Below, one piece after another: positions 1-11,837 of a stretch of 64,000 nucleotides of DNA. The stretch lies in assembly GCA_026724425.1 (NCBI GenBank), contig JAIUCV010000116.1, positions 930,001 to 994,000 on the forward strand, written 5' to 3'. Source of the stretch: Erythrophleum ivorense. Taxonomy: Eukaryota > Streptophyta > Magnoliopsida > Fabales > Fabaceae. Positions within the stretch are counted from its first letter, which is position 1. Each line of letters opens with the position of its first letter. The translations under genes and the position numbers were made by a program. A model generated the notes under the pieces. The model was not told where the DNA came from, made no database searches, and saw only the letters and a list, made by a program, of their open reading frames with translations.

Positions 1-2373
1 TAATCTAGCTAAATAATTAACATCATACTAATTAATCAAGTTTTTTCCATACTCGTTTGTTTAAGAACTAAAATTAAGCTTTAGTCATAACAAAACACTT
101 ATAAGGGCTTTAGATTAAAAATAAAATGTTTTGATACTACAGAATGCTACCTCACCTTTTAACAATCTTTATGAGCGACATTGAATTAAAATGAAGATAC
201 AGATATGAGACCACTTCAGGATCAAGTAGCCTCGGTAAAATTTTAATTAAAATTTAACATTTTCATTCTAACAAAGTTCATTCACACACACACACACACA
301 CAGACCACCTGTCTGAAATTTGACAAAGAAGTAAGATGTACCAAAGAGGGGAAACCAGAGATGCAAACCTGCACAGTCTGGTTGCAAAAAACCCTCTCAT
401 GTAAGTTGATTTATGCCTCTTGAACAAAGCCAGCAAGAAATTGATACTAGGATCTCAGCTCTTGCAGCCGAAAAGAGGGGCAGTTAAACACGTTCAGCAA
501 GAGGGAGTGTTGAAGTATATGTATTATGAAATATTTTCTGTTAATGAGTCATCCTTTTTCATTGTCAAAACATAGATCTGCAATAATTCTGGCCCAGCTA
601 TCAGAGAACATTTTCAAAGAAAATTAGTATAGTATTAGACTATCAGTGAACATTAACGTTGACTATACATAATCTTCATATCAGATGTGGGCATCTTAGA
701 TGCAGGTTTATCTTACATACCCATGTTAATACGCGGACAAATCATACACCTGGTAAAGATCTTCCCAATCGGACAACTCACAGAATATGTACCGCTTGAC
801 AGTGTTTCAGAAAATTCCTATCCAGAATCAAGTTTTCAGGTTTTACAATTTCCCAAAGCATTTGTTATAAATCTTAAAGGTTCAACATACCTTTGTATGA
901 CTTACCCCAAGTTCCCTTGTGTGAACCAAAATGAAAAAACTGAAGTTTATTTATCAAATGACATTTTTCACAGCACTAAAACGCAAAAACCGAGCATCAA
1001 CATCAACCTACAGGGTGCACAAAACAACTAATACCAGTTGAAAGAAATAAGAACCAGACTCCTTAATCACTTGGGGACCACAAGCATTAACATCGTGCAT
1101 GACAAGAAGCATTCGCAATGATGATTAATAACGCTACGTATACTTATTCAGGATTGCAGTCCAAGTTATCAATGTTATCGTTTTGCATGCATCAACCTCT
1201 ACAGATTAAACACAATGTCAACATAAACGAATAACACAATTCAGTACCTTTTGCACACATTTTGAGAACAACCTTCACTATAAACCCAGATATTTATCAA
1301 GATCTAAAAAGACTGAGATTAATTTATGCTACACACAGTTTACGCAACATAAAGATTAGCATATTAAGAACCTGAAAATCATCCAAAAAAAACTTCAAGA
1401 GAACAACAACTAGGACAATGATTGTCTTGAAAGCTAATGATTTACACTCAACTTGCCTAGTCTCTGAGAAATACAATATGATGGTTCCTGAAAATTGTAA
1501 TTTAGATACAATCCATAATCTTGAGTTTCATGTACCACAATATCACATGAAACCAATTTCTAAAACAAAACTTTCCCCGCCAAAACTCATGAATTTTAAA
1601 ATCTGAACCCCATAAGGCCTCAATACTTCGTATTTAGTCCCAACTCTATCTGTCAACAAAATAGATTTCCATTTATATCACACTGACCATGTCGGTGCCA
1701 AAATTACAAGGAAAATAACTGACACCTCCAATCCTCCTGCATACCTCTAAGAAATTCTTAGCTTACCCATCCCAGCAATTTCATGCGTGGCATTATATTA
1801 GTATCACTAAAATCACCTTTGACCTTCATACTAAATGAACAATGTCAAGGCCTTTAAACACTTTTCAGTTTCAACAACGCAGCAGTTGCTCAGATTTATA
1901 ATGTTGCTCCAGTAGCCTCTCAAACTCCACAATTCTCTTAGCCAGCAGTTACTAGAAATGGGAAACCCATTTGAACAGATTCACATTTTAACATGTTTCT
2001 CCTAATATCATATACCCTCTAAATCTCTAATATACACAAAATCCAACCCCAATTCCCTGAGAAGTGAGGACAAACAAAATCTAAAACCTAATGAACTGAA
2101 AACAAATTGAGAAGAGAATAAACAAATTTAAGAATTCACATTATCGCAGTCAATATATAGAAACCAACCAAATTATAATATAATGCGAAGGGCATCGAAA
2201 TGCCTATGCAAAGTCTACATACTGACTAAGAGCAAATTCAGTTTCATATAAACAAATCACTCATTCTAATGATAATGTTTAATGTCCACAACTCCCAGTC
2301 TCTGTGATTACGTAATAGTATATATTGCATTCACAAACGATACCCATCATTCTAATGATAATAAAATTCAATT
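1..2373. other. Left edge, no coding gene recognised
   Basis: AT-rich DNA downstream of the CHMP1 gene. Short open frames here (for example near 687-1031 and 1418-1606, plus strand) have no recognisable domain and read like chance frames. The minus strand between about 350 and 500 is less AT-rich and has an acceptor-like TGTGCAG, so it may belong to a spliced 3' untranslated region or to a neighbour that continues off the window, but this is not shown. Confidence 0.5.
283..302. repeat. (CA)10 microsatellite
   Basis: Ten perfect CA units, seen directly. Confidence 0.95.
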
Positions 2374-2985
2374 TTAACCTCTAGCCTTAAGTTCCGCAAG
2401 CCTCCTAGACAAGTCATCTTCGTCGACCTTCTCAGCCTCCTTAGTGGGCACTGCGTGCGCTGCTGGCTGGGGCAGACCCACCGAGACCTCAAGGCCATAA
2501 TCATCGGCCACCTGTTGCATCAAGCTATTGACTTCCCCTTCGGGTGTAGATAGCGAGGTGGATCCAGCCATGGAGCTCTCCATGAACTCAGCCTGAACCT
2601 CCATGTTCACAAACTGCTTCTCAAATTGGTCCATGGTCTCGGACATCTTCTGGAGATTACCAGTAGCCAAGGAAGACTCAAGGGACTTTACAATATTACC
2701 CATTGACCTGTTGATGGTGGTCATCTTGGCTTGGGTATCGAGCCGAGCCACGACAGCGTCAAGCCGAGAGGCGAGCCGCAGATAGTTCATCTGCTCGGTT
2801 CGCTTGCGGATGGCGTTCTCAGCGTAGATACGAGCACCGTCCATGTTGTTTTTCTCAATGGCTTTCTTGACCTTGAGCTTCTCGGATTTCTCTTCCTTTT
2901 CGCATTTACGGGCTTGGCGTTGAAGGGATTTGGAGGTGAATTTCAATTCCATGATCTGGTTCATCAGCTTCTCTGTGTTGCCCAT
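2374..2985 (-). CDS. CHMP1: ESCRT-III subunit CHMP1 (VPS46 / SAL1 type)
   Basis: A single uninterrupted frame of 203 residues from an ATG at 2985, the usual length for plant CHMP1. CHMP1 is an accessory ESCRT-III subunit that assembles on endosomal membranes, recruits the VPS4 ATPase and helps sort ubiquitinated cargo such as auxin carriers into multivesicular bodies. The N-terminal half is strongly basic (helix 1-2 core, starting MGNTEKLMNQI), followed by a conserved stretch with RLDAVVARLDTQAKM and an acidic C-terminal half. The last residues, about 189-201 (EDDLSRRLAELKA), form a clear MIM1 motif, the helix that docks on MIT domains of VPS4 and LIP5. No coding intron. The leader upstream to about 3190 contains a GA tract. 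The 3' neighbour is empty DNA and the 5' neighbour is AT-rich repeat DNA. Family assignment is close to certain; A or B paralogue cannot be told. Confidence 0.97.
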   Translation of the reverse strand: MGNTEKLMNQIMELKFTSKSLQRQARKCEKEEKSEKLKVKKAIEKNNMDGARIYAENAIRKRTEQMNYLRLASRLDAVVARLDTQAKMTTINRSMGNIVKSLESSLATGNLQKMSETMDQFEKQFVNMEVQAEFMESSMAGSTSLSTPEGEVNSLMQQVADDYGLEVSVGLPQPAAHAVPTKEAEKVDEDDLSRRLAELKARG

Positions 2986-3190
2986 GATTTCCCCCCAACT
3001 CGTTACCTTGTCAGTAAGATCAAAACCGAAAATTTCAAAAATCTATAGAGAGAAATTGTAAGATCAGCTAGGGTTTTCGATAGATCTGAAATTTGGGGAT
3101 TCAAGAGAGAGAGAGAGGAGCGAGACGAGGAATCACGGACTTCGGGTTATCTTGGCTTTCGTTGCGGGAATAGTTATTCTCTCGCTGGTC
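2986..3190 (-). promoter_or_regulatory. Probable CHMP1 5' leader and proximal promoter
   Basis: Base composition is clearly higher in GC than the AT-rich DNA that begins at about 3200. On the plus strand 3102-3120 is a run of GA units (CT-rich on the transcribed strand), common in plant leaders. The transcription start is not located. Confidence 0.4.
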
Positions 3191-4099
3191 CACCACCACC
3201 ATCGTTGTTATTATCATTATTTTTATTTTTATTTTTATTTAATAAAAAATAAAAATTAATTTTTATATTACATTTTATTTTTTAAAATAGTAAAATAAAA
3301 TAAAATAAAATAATGATTATTAAAAAATAAACTAAAAATCCAAATTATTACTCAACTTGAATAATAAAGTAATGAAAAATTCTTATTCTTATTGCTGAAA
3401 TTGAAACTCTTTAAATTGGATGAAATTTAAGCTTAAAAATTTTAATTGGATTAAATTATACTTAATATATTTTTTAAAAAATTACATGAACTTCCTTTTA
3501 ATGCATTTTTTTGCTAATAAAATTACTTTTTTTCATAATATATATTTCTTTTAAAAATAAAATTATAATTTTATGTTAAAACTTGACATCAATTCAATTA
3601 TTTTTATTGTCATATTAAGAACAAAATTATGATTTCATATTGTATAAAATTTCAACTCTTTTAATAGAAAACAAATTGAAAAAAAAGGCTATATAATATA
3701 TATTAAAATATTAAAAAATGAGTTTAATTTTTTTAACAAGAAAACTAGGCTAATTTACACTAAATTCCAATTGATCAAAACATATACACACTCTTTCTAA
3801 TTTTAAAGCACTCCTATATTAAATTTGATATAACAATCAATCCCACACTGAATTATCATTAGAAAATTAAAAATAGAGTACATCTAGAAAAACATTTTTT
3901 TAGAATAAATTAACTAAATATATGATTTCTAAGATAAATTACAATTCAAATTTTAGAAATATTAAAATATAAGAGAAAATAGTATGAAAGATAGGGTTAA
4001 TTTTAAATTTAAATTTTGTTAGGAAACAAATGACAAAATTTATTTTAATAGTGAAGGCAAATATGCAGTGTGTAATCAAGCACAATAAGTTTTATTTTG

Positions 4100-4330
4100 T
4101 AAAAAAAAAAACTTATGTACAATTTCTTATATTTTTATTATCAAATTTTTCAATCAAAACATATAAATGTATAACTTTCCAGTAACAACATAATAAATAT
4201 ATAATTTTTACATACAAACATATAACTTTTCAATTAAACTATTACTTGTCATATTTTAATTGAAAAATCATATATTTTATATTTTAATTAAAAAAATTAA
4301 TAACAAAAATATGGACAACTCAATCCAAGC
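4100..4330. repeat. Foldback family B copy
   Basis: An AT-rich segment whose two halves are inverted versions of each other: a left arm with forms like 'tataatttttacataca' and a right arm with 'tcatattttaattgaaaaatc'. Similar inverted segments occur near 24590-24840, 29395-29625 and 41090-41325. No transposase. Ends are approximate. Confidence 0.5.
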
Positions 4331-5479
4331 ATAATCCTATTTTATATGCCATGTGTTGTTATCTTTCATTTGTCAAGATACATCAATACAAAAAAGAAAA
4401 AAAAAGAATGAGAAAAGGAGAATTAACCAGAAGAGATTTGGATCTTTTATTATTGGCAGTTCTTTCAATTAAGAGAAATTCAACAAAAGAAGATGAGATG
4501 AGTAAATTTAATTTGAAATAGAAAAAAAATTAAAATATACTTTGCCTCCCTTCCAATAGCACAACAAGACAGAAATTTCAATAGTAGAGAATCCATATTT
4601 AACCAGAAGAATCCAATTCACTTCTGATGTAGAGAAAGAAAACCTAGCCTTCCAACAATGGTACTTTGTAAGTATTATTAATGGTGAGGAGCTTCAAGAT
4701 ACATAGGCTCTTTGATGGTGTTTTAAAATCCATTAAATCCTCAAATTGTACACAATATTAAGTTCTGAAACACATACAATATAAACAATTTCATTCAGTA
4801 AAGCTGTGAATGTAGCAGTCAAAACTAAATTGGAAAGCTTCATTCCTTTAGCGGATTGGCTTTTACTGAAAAATCCTAGTCTGATTCCACATTCTTAGGC
4901 TTAACTATCATTTTAGTTTCTTGATTAATTAATTTATTTGATCAATTTGCTCACTTAACCTTTTTTTTTTTTAAATTTAGTCATTTAACTTTCAATTGAT
5001 GTTATATTTGTCCTTTATCTTTATTTATTGTCTTAAAATAATTTTTTAACTTTTTTTAGTGTTTAAAAATGGTCCATTAACCTTTTTTTTTTTTTAGTGT
5101 TTCAAATAGTTCTTGATGGATGTAACAAAAAAAAAAAGAATGAATATGATATATTAAAAATTAAAAAAATAAAAACAAATAAATAAGTTTAAAAAAAATG
5201 ATAATTCAGCGTATATCTCAATGTTAGCATTGCAGTTTGGAATGATTGTAATGTTATTTTGCACATTCTCCTGTATTGGCTTTTGCCGTTGTAGTAAAAA
5301 TGCCTTCACTTAATTAAATTCACCATTTCAACAAAAAGCTCTTTCATTCATTTTGAATTTTTGTAATGTTAACATTTCTTATTTAGTAAACTGAAGAGAC
5401 GTTTAAATAATACGTAAGAGTTATTAAGTTTATTTTTTTTATTTTCTTTGTTGTCATGCACTTCAAAATAAAAATAAAT

Positions 5480-5895
5480 AAATTACAGAGACTTTTAAAT
5501 TTTATTAAAATTATACAGATCTCCATTTTATTTTTAAAATTAACAAAAATATCTCAAATTTTATTAAAATGACACAAATCTCCCGTCTATTTTCAAGACA
5601 TATACAAACTTTCCCTGACCCAAAGGGTAAATTGCACAGACTTTTCTTAAATTTTATTGAAATTACATAGACTTCCCATTTATTTTCAAAATATATACAA
5701 ACTTCCCCTAAAAATAAATGAAGTCTGTACAATTTTAGCAAATTTTAATAAAGGTCTTTGTAATTTCAATAAAACTCATGGAAAGTTTGTGTTGATTTCA
5801 AAAATAGATGATAAGTATATATAATTTTAACAAAATTTTAAAAGAACTTGTATAATTTCAACAAAATTTAGATAAAGTTTGTGTAATTTACTCAA
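5480..5895. repeat. Foldback family A, composite copy
   Basis: Contains several arms of the type 'aaattacagagactttt' on the left and 'tgtgtaatttactc' on the right, in opposite orientation, with internal duplications, so it may be nested copies. Same family as 11838-12160, 39457-39823 and 58867-59190. Confidence 0.5.
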
Positions 5896-7075
5896 AATAA
5901 AAAAGACAGCAAAATTGTTTTATTGTGTTATTATGAACTAAACATAAATTTTTGTCCTAAAAGAATTTGAGTTCATATTTGACATATGTTAAACACTAGT
6001 TAAAGTATTATATAGCATGCAATACTTTAAATTATTAATGGAGACCAGATGTATGAAAATGATGACCCAGATGCATTTAAGATGCCAGCAATATTTTGGA
6101 TGATCTACTTCATATTCTAATATAGAATATAAGGGACAGGATAATGCCATGTTAGAATGCTTACCTCAAATCTAGGCAACTATAATTTCTATAAGGGAAT
6201 GTATCTGCTTAAATTTTCAGCATGCAAAAAATGTATTGCAGAATATATATATATATATATATATAAGTAACATTTTAAAAATTAAATTGGACATTAAAGT
6301 AAAATAAGAAGTGATTAATAACTTGATTGATAGGATCGAGTTCAATTATTATTTTTACATATATATATATATATATACATATAATATTTTATAATTAAAT
6401 TAATACTATATATTATAAAATAATATTTAAACTAAATATAAATATTTAAAAATATAAAAATAGTTAAAGTATTTTATATATGACAATAAATCTATATAAA
6501 TAAATTGAGTAAAATTCATAAAATATTATAATTTTTTATCACACCATGCCAAAATTCTATTAAAAAAATTAAAAACTGATTTTTGACCAATTTAATATCA
6601 AAGTGATTTTTTTTATCAGTTTTTGAATAAAGTAGCCATCTTTTGACTATTTTTTTCGTTAGCAAATTTTGAAGATCAAATAAATCAATTTTATGACCAA
6701 TTCATCAGATTCAACCCGTTAGTTTGATCCAATTTTCATAACCATCACTATTTCTTTATGAGATTGATTATAAATAGACAATGCATAGCTCGCCATTACA
6801 AACTGCAGGGATGCAATTTTACCCCATTATTATCTGATCCTTCTTCCGTAGCAGAAGAATTATACATACAGTAAGTCCGAAAAGATAAATAAATAAATAA
6901 AAGAATCATACGTACAGCAACAACATCTATGTACAACACAATTTCTCACAGCCTCCAACCATTTGATAAAAGTCCCTAATACAAGAACATCTTCATAGTC
7001 CACTTTCTCCTTCAATGCACAAATCTTATCTCTCTGTTATTTGTACCCACAATATACAAATTCTTCTTGAGTTAA

Positions 7076-7327
7076 CTAAGTCTGTGATTTGCCATGAGAA
7101 CTTCCAAAACGGCCACTGACTTGGCGTGCATATGCCACAACAGCCTTAGCCCACCTCTTGATCTCCGCCTTCAACTTGTTGGAATCCATGTCCTTCAGCT
7201 GCTTCCCTGGCTCTAGAGATACTTCCACAGAAGAGGACCACCGATTGAAACGCCGTCGTTTTGCATTTTTTTCGACAAGTCCGGTGGCTTTGCCACCGTT
7301 GAGAGACACAGATTTCTTTACCGACAT
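7076..7327 (-). CDS. Small basic plant protein of unknown function (83 aa)
   Basis: An ATG-started frame (MSVKKSVSLNGGKATG...) of 83 residues. The frame stays open upstream of this ATG, but the only start further up is a GTG, so 7327 is chosen. The protein is basic, with a KNAKRRRFNRW cluster near residues 20-30, an acidic link, and a C-terminal amphipathic region (about 50-75) rich in Lys, Trp and Ala that ends GRFGSSHGKSQT. No signal peptide or membrane segment. It reads like a genuine conserved plant small protein, with biased codon use and a TATA box about 80 bases upstream (7402-7413), but I do not recognise a named family and assign no function. The flanking tandem duplication covers its promoter and leader. 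Confidence 0.65.
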   Translation of the reverse strand: MSVKKSVSLNGGKATGLVEKNAKRRRFNRWSSSVEVSLEPGKQLKDMDSNKLKAEIKRWAKAVVAYARQVSGRFGSSHGKSQT

Positions 7328-7344
7328 GGCTGCTGATTGTTCAG

Positions 7345-7509
7345 CAGCAGCCAGGAATAGTTTGAGAAATATATTTTGTACCTGACAAAACTTAGTACCC
7401 ACTTTTATATAAGATAAGGTTAGCCCAATCAGCAGCCAGGAATAGTTTGAGAAATATATTTTATACCTGACAAAACTTAGTACCTACTATTATATAAGGT
7501 TAGCCAATT
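7345..7509. repeat. Tandem duplication (85 bp unit) over promoter and leader
   Basis: Copy 1 is 7345-7429 and copy 2 is 7430-7509, offset 85 bases. Both begin cagcagccaggaatag and end near tagccaat, with only a few substitutions and a short deletion (ataag) in copy 2. The unit contains the TATA box and the transcribed leader of the 83-residue gene, with its inner end 18 bases upstream of the ATG. Confidence 0.9.
7402..7413 (-). promoter_or_regulatory. TATA box of the 83-aa gene, with a duplicated copy upstream
   Basis: On the minus strand 7402-7413 reads cttatataaaag, a good plant TATA element, about 75-85 bases upstream of the ATG at 7327. The second copy of the tandem duplication carries a slightly changed version (near 7490-7499, ttatataatag), so two TATA boxes lie 85 bases apart. 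Confidence 0.6.
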
Positions 7510-8979
7510 ACACCAAGGCAAGTAACCATAGTATTGCATTGCGTGTATTCGCTGCTTTCATTGACTCTAGACTTTGTCAGCATCTCTACATTGGATTGCT
7601 CACCAAGTTATAATTGGTGCCTAACGATACATTCCACTAGAATAATCAATATCTATTTTTTATGTATAGGGTTTATATACAACTAATGAGGGAATGGTAA
7701 TAGTGATGTAATTACATTGACGGAGAAAATATATATTCTCTCTTTCTAATTAAAGTCTAATTGTAATTTTAATATATTACTTTTGAATCGTAACAAAATA
7801 TCTTATATTCTTTAAAGAATCACAAAATACTTTCACGCCAAATAAGACAATAGTTAACGTTTCCAAATATTTTTCAAAGAATTTGTTACGTTTTAAAATT
7901 AATATACTAACATTATAATTAAATATTAATTAATTTAGGAAGTAAAATACATTTTCCCCCGTCACTGAACATTATATGCAATTCCATCCATAGGAAAGTT
8001 GATGTTTAGCTTTCAATAGCAAATATTTTTTTTTTTTGGAGAGGGTGGGGGGGGGGGGGGGGGGGGAGGCGCAATATTTAATATATTCATTGTCTTTTCA
8101 CTCGTGAGGAAGTTTATATCCAAATTTTGGAGAGCACGATAATTATGACGAGCGGAGACCTTTCTCTTCTACCCTTTCTGCGAAAATACGAGAGGCTTCT
8201 TGAAGACCTTTCCTCTCACCTAGTTTTGAAAAAAATAAAAATAAAAAATGATCTGTTGATGATAATGATCTAGAACGTGAGGCTTCTTGAGAAAAGGAAA
8301 GCATTAGGAATATGACCCAAACAACCTGAAACAGGCAAGATAAAAAAATAAACAGAGTCAGCCAGCACGGCAGCCCCAATTACCCATCAGATTGCAAATT
8401 CTTGAGCAAAACCAGACCTCTAGCTTCTCGTGATAGTTTTGTTTAAGAGATTAAAACAGCACTGTAAGTACACGTGGCGTGTACAAGAAATTTGCCAGTG
8501 GACAAGTTCTTCTAACACACACTGCGGCGTAGAAGAATTCCTTCCGTTCATTTTCGCTGGGTCCAAAATTTTATGCATATACTTGATATAAAATTGAAAT
8601 TATGATATAGTGCCTCACCTTCATAGGTTTGAACTTTTACGCAGAATTACGATGCCGTATGGACTAGTTTCTCTATATGAAACAGAAAGGAAACTGGAAG
8701 GTTGGGTTTGCGTAGAATTACCCATGGAAAAGTCATCAAGATTAAATCCACTACCTCATCAACGGGCATATGCCAATATATTAACCTATGGAAAATAGCA
8801 TATCATTCATACTGACAAACCAACATGATTTGCCAGCGAAATTTCAATACTTTAAAAAGTGCCAAGCAAAATGTTCCACCTTTTGATCCAAGTGCGAGTT
8901 TTACAATGTCCCTTTAAATTGTATCAATAACCAAAAAGCAACCGCAGCAATTTTATCATGATGCAAACAAATCCGTTAA
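7510..8979. other. Intergenic, no gene seen
   Basis: Short frames near 8143-8379 and 8610-8798 show no domain. A G20 homopolymer lies at 8047-8066. The part from 8500 to 8975 may hold the polyadenylation region of the eL28 gene. Confidence 0.5.
8047..8066. repeat. G20 homopolymer
   Basis: Twenty consecutive G after a short GA-rich stretch. Such tracts are rare in plant DNA and error-prone in sequencing, so the exact length is doubtful. Confidence 0.85.
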
Positions 8980-9081
8980 GGGCATGTTTGGTTTGAAAAT
9001 CACATTTGTATAAAAACAACAAATTGTTGCTTCCTAAAAAACGTAATTTTGGACTCTGAAAACGCAGAAACAAACACACGC
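8980..9081. mobile_element. Tourist-like MITE (PIF/Harbinger type), 102 bp
   Basis: Imperfect terminal inverted repeats gggcatgtttg on the left and caaacacacgc on the right, flanked on both sides by TAA (8977-8979 and 9082-9084). A TAA target duplication with GGG..TGTTTG ends is typical of Tourist-like elements. It sits about 160 bases downstream of the eL28 stop codon and has no coding capacity. Confidence 0.6.
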
Positions 9082-9241
9082 TAAGTCAAATGCTGTAACA
9101 TACTAGTTCTGATCTGAAATTAATGAGACTCAAAAAATTTGCCAATCATAAAAACTCAGAAAATCTAGTGTGGAGTGCTAGGAAACAACAACGAAACTAC
9201 AAGGGGTAAAATGGGGGTTGGCTGCGATATAACTTCTTGAT

Positions 9242-11453
9242 TCACTTCCTACCAGGAGTCTTCACAGCCTGTCTGTTCCTCTTTTTGACACCAGACTTGG
9301 CAACTTTGAGGCTCCTATGAATGGCACTCAACCTTGCAAGGGCTGCCTTCTTAAGATCAGGCCTGTAGTAGTTATCTGCCACCTGCAAGATTGCACGGAA
9401 AATCTAACTTTACCAAAGTTGGAAAATATAAGAAATGTAATAAAAATTGTAAAGTGGATTATATGAAGCAAGGGCTGCACAAAGATGCAAGATTGCATGG
9501 CAAATCTAACTCTACCAAAGTTCACATGATTGTACAATTAAATTTTAAAGAAAACTATCACTAATTTGAAACCAAAACATGATGCATGCTTTATCATAAG
9601 GCATTAAGTCCCAAGTAGAAGCTCGTAATTCATTCATGGGAACAATTTGTAGTGGAAAATATCATTTCTTTTGCATGTGTAGAGACAACAAGAATGCATG
9701 CTTCATGTCTCAAGGCACAAAGAAGTCCCAAGTAGTGCATGCTTGTTCACCACTATTATTTCAAATTATAATCTTCTCTATGAGTTGAGACTTGAAACAA
9801 CATTCATGTGGGAAGAACATTGCAGCAGTTTCATACCCAATTCATTAATACTAATCATCATGAAATCAGAAAGGGATTAAAAAAGCACATTCAAGAAAAA
9901 GCTTCTGAATGACAGAAGCTCATAAGCCACGCATAACAGGTATATTTCATAGGAGAGCCAATTAAGGACTCTTCTTACATGTCAGAGGCTCATCACAGCG
10001 GTGAAAAACTCAGTTTTGCTAGAAAGCAAAGAGATACAACAACTGCCCCAAACATAAGCCATATATCTCAACCAACCAACTTTTCCAATTTCCCCAAAGA
10101 GATGCAACAATTTCTGATAAAAGATCACACAGGCAAGGCACTTTAAACAATAGGCAGCCCAACTGGTCCATAACAACATTTGTTGCAACAAATTACATTT
10201 TAAAAATGGAATTATGTAATTCTTTGGTTATATAAAAGAACCCCTAATTTGCACCTTGGGACAGTTGACAGTATTACTTCCAACATAGCACATCATTGGT
10301 AGACGAAAAGCAGAGTATTCTTTTCAACAATGTCTTTGTGAAGAAAGTAAACAGGAGATTTAAATTGACATTCAGCTACTGTGATTAACAGAATACAGGG
10401 GATGCAACTATCAATGTAACTATGACCAAATCCTCTCAGAAGTCGGAAAATTCCAAACAACAAAAAACTGGAGTATGGAAAGGAAAAGAATAGGCATTTT
10501 GGAATTAGCACACACCAATCACTTGGGATCTATACCATGAATAAGCATAATCAAAAGCCATAAAAAAGTCTCTGAACTACTAAATTAGCATATTTTGCTT
10601 TTTAAATTACCTGGTTCTCTACTGCCTTTGCCATCCTCCTAAACTCCTTTTTCATGACAGATCTGTGAAGCAATGCAGCAGGCTTGTTCTGCTTCTTTGT
10701 CTTGGTCGTTGCCAGCAACACAGATTGATCTTTACCACCAGGCTGAATAGTGACGGTTTTCTTGTTTGCCAAACCTAGAATAACAGTATAAAGCCAACTT
10801 AATGCACAAACAAGTAAATCATTAGAATTCTACAAATAGAAATTTTCCAATATAAAGCCAACTCTAAGATAATCTACTCTACTCCATTCCTCAAAGGACA
10901 ACATATGAAAATGCAGATTTTTTATAATAACTCAAGCTCTACAGCAATCATTTATCATTTATCTCAACATGATTGCGGCGCTCTTTATTTGAAAAAAAAA
11001 AAAATATATATATATATATATATTTGTTTCCATCCCGGAATTCAGCAATGAGATTAACAATATGCAATGCCTTCAACTTTCCAGCTTCTAATAAACCAAT
11101 TGACATCTAAAAGCATTTTATGTCCCCCTTCTGTTATGAGGCTTGTGCATTTCCCAAATACTTATCAGAAACAACATTCAAACAAAACCCACTAAGCTAG
11201 AAATCTAACACCATCTAAGTCAAAATTCACCCTGGAACGTACGAACAGAAATGTCGTTAAAAAAAAGGAATTGCAAATATAATTAAAAAAAAGCAGAAAA
11301 GTTACCAGAGAACTTGAAAGAGTTAAGGTTGTAAAGATTGTTGCTCTCTTTGCTGAACTGCACGCTCTGAGTCCCCCTACCAAACTCCTTAACCAAAAAA
11401 GAGTTGTTCTTCTTCACGATCTCCCACACGAGCTGCCCTGGTACTGTGGCCAT
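9242..11453 (-). CDS. RPL28: Cytosolic 60S ribosomal protein eL28
   Basis: Three coding exons: 11306-11453, 10611-10774 and 9242-9382, joined at GT-AG sites, give 150 residues. The product is eL28, a eukaryote-specific protein of the large ribosomal subunit. The N terminus MATVPGQLVWEIVKKNN, the middle block GLANKKTVTIQ and the C-terminal block NYYRPDLKKAALARLS are all diagnostic of plant eL28. The C-terminal tail, rich in Lys and Arg (to about 150), binds rRNA. Length is a few residues more than the Arabidopsis proteins as I remember them. An acceptor-like TTTGCAG lies about 12 bases upstream of the ATG, so an intron in the leader is likely, as in many ribosomal protein genes. Telo-box and site II motifs upstream agree with growth-linked expression. 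Identity is very secure. Confidence 0.97.
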
Positions 11454-11770
11454 CTTCTCCGTACCTGCAAACGCACCAGAATAGATCCAAAATATCTCAG
11501 AGACATTTCAACAAAAACCCTAGACGTACAGGATCGCGATCACACAACCAGTAGAGAACCTCTTTGGCTTTCCCTCGACGAAGCTGGGAAGCGGGAGACT
11601 TGGGGAAGAGTGAGAAGGTTTACGTCTATGTCAGCGTTCTGTAATTTATACTCAAAATGGCAAACCCTAATTCCGCAACTTGAATGGGCCGACTCCTGAG
11701 AAGTTCGGCCTATCTACCTTTACAAGATCATTCAATTGTGAGTCACCATAGCGGATTAGCCCATTAAACT
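11454..11770 (-). promoter_or_regulatory. eL28 leader and promoter with telo-box and site II motifs
   Basis: Seen in the sequence: telo-box aaaccctag at 11515-11523 and aaaccctaa at 11662-11670; site II elements (TGGGCC/TGGGCT) at 11685-11690 (plus strand) and 11758-11763 (minus strand). Telo-box plus site II is the well-known signature of plant ribosomal protein and other proliferation genes, bound by TCP factors. The transcription start is probably near 11600. Confidence 0.65.
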
Positions 11771-11837
11771 ATGTGTCGAAAAAAGCAAGACCCAATTTTC
11801 AGTGATCTATGTTCACCCAAAAAAAAAAAAAAGTAGG

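Larger units (their letters stand above)
3191..7075. other. AT-rich intergenic DNA with repeats
   Basis: No coding frame worth keeping. The stretch holds AAAAT-type low-complexity DNA near 3225-3315, a copy of foldback family B near 4100-4330, a composite of foldback family A near 5480-5895, and AT microsatellites near 6243-6266 and 6359-6377. Confidence 0.6.

Noticed and set aside
687..1031. Open frame of 114 codons on the plus strand
   Set aside because: No domain, AT-rich codon use, and its position in the 3' flank of CHMP1 suggest chance.
7328..7402. N-terminal extension of the 83-residue protein to a GTG at 7402
   Set aside because: GTG starts are not expected for a plant nuclear gene, and the extension runs through the leader and the TATA region.
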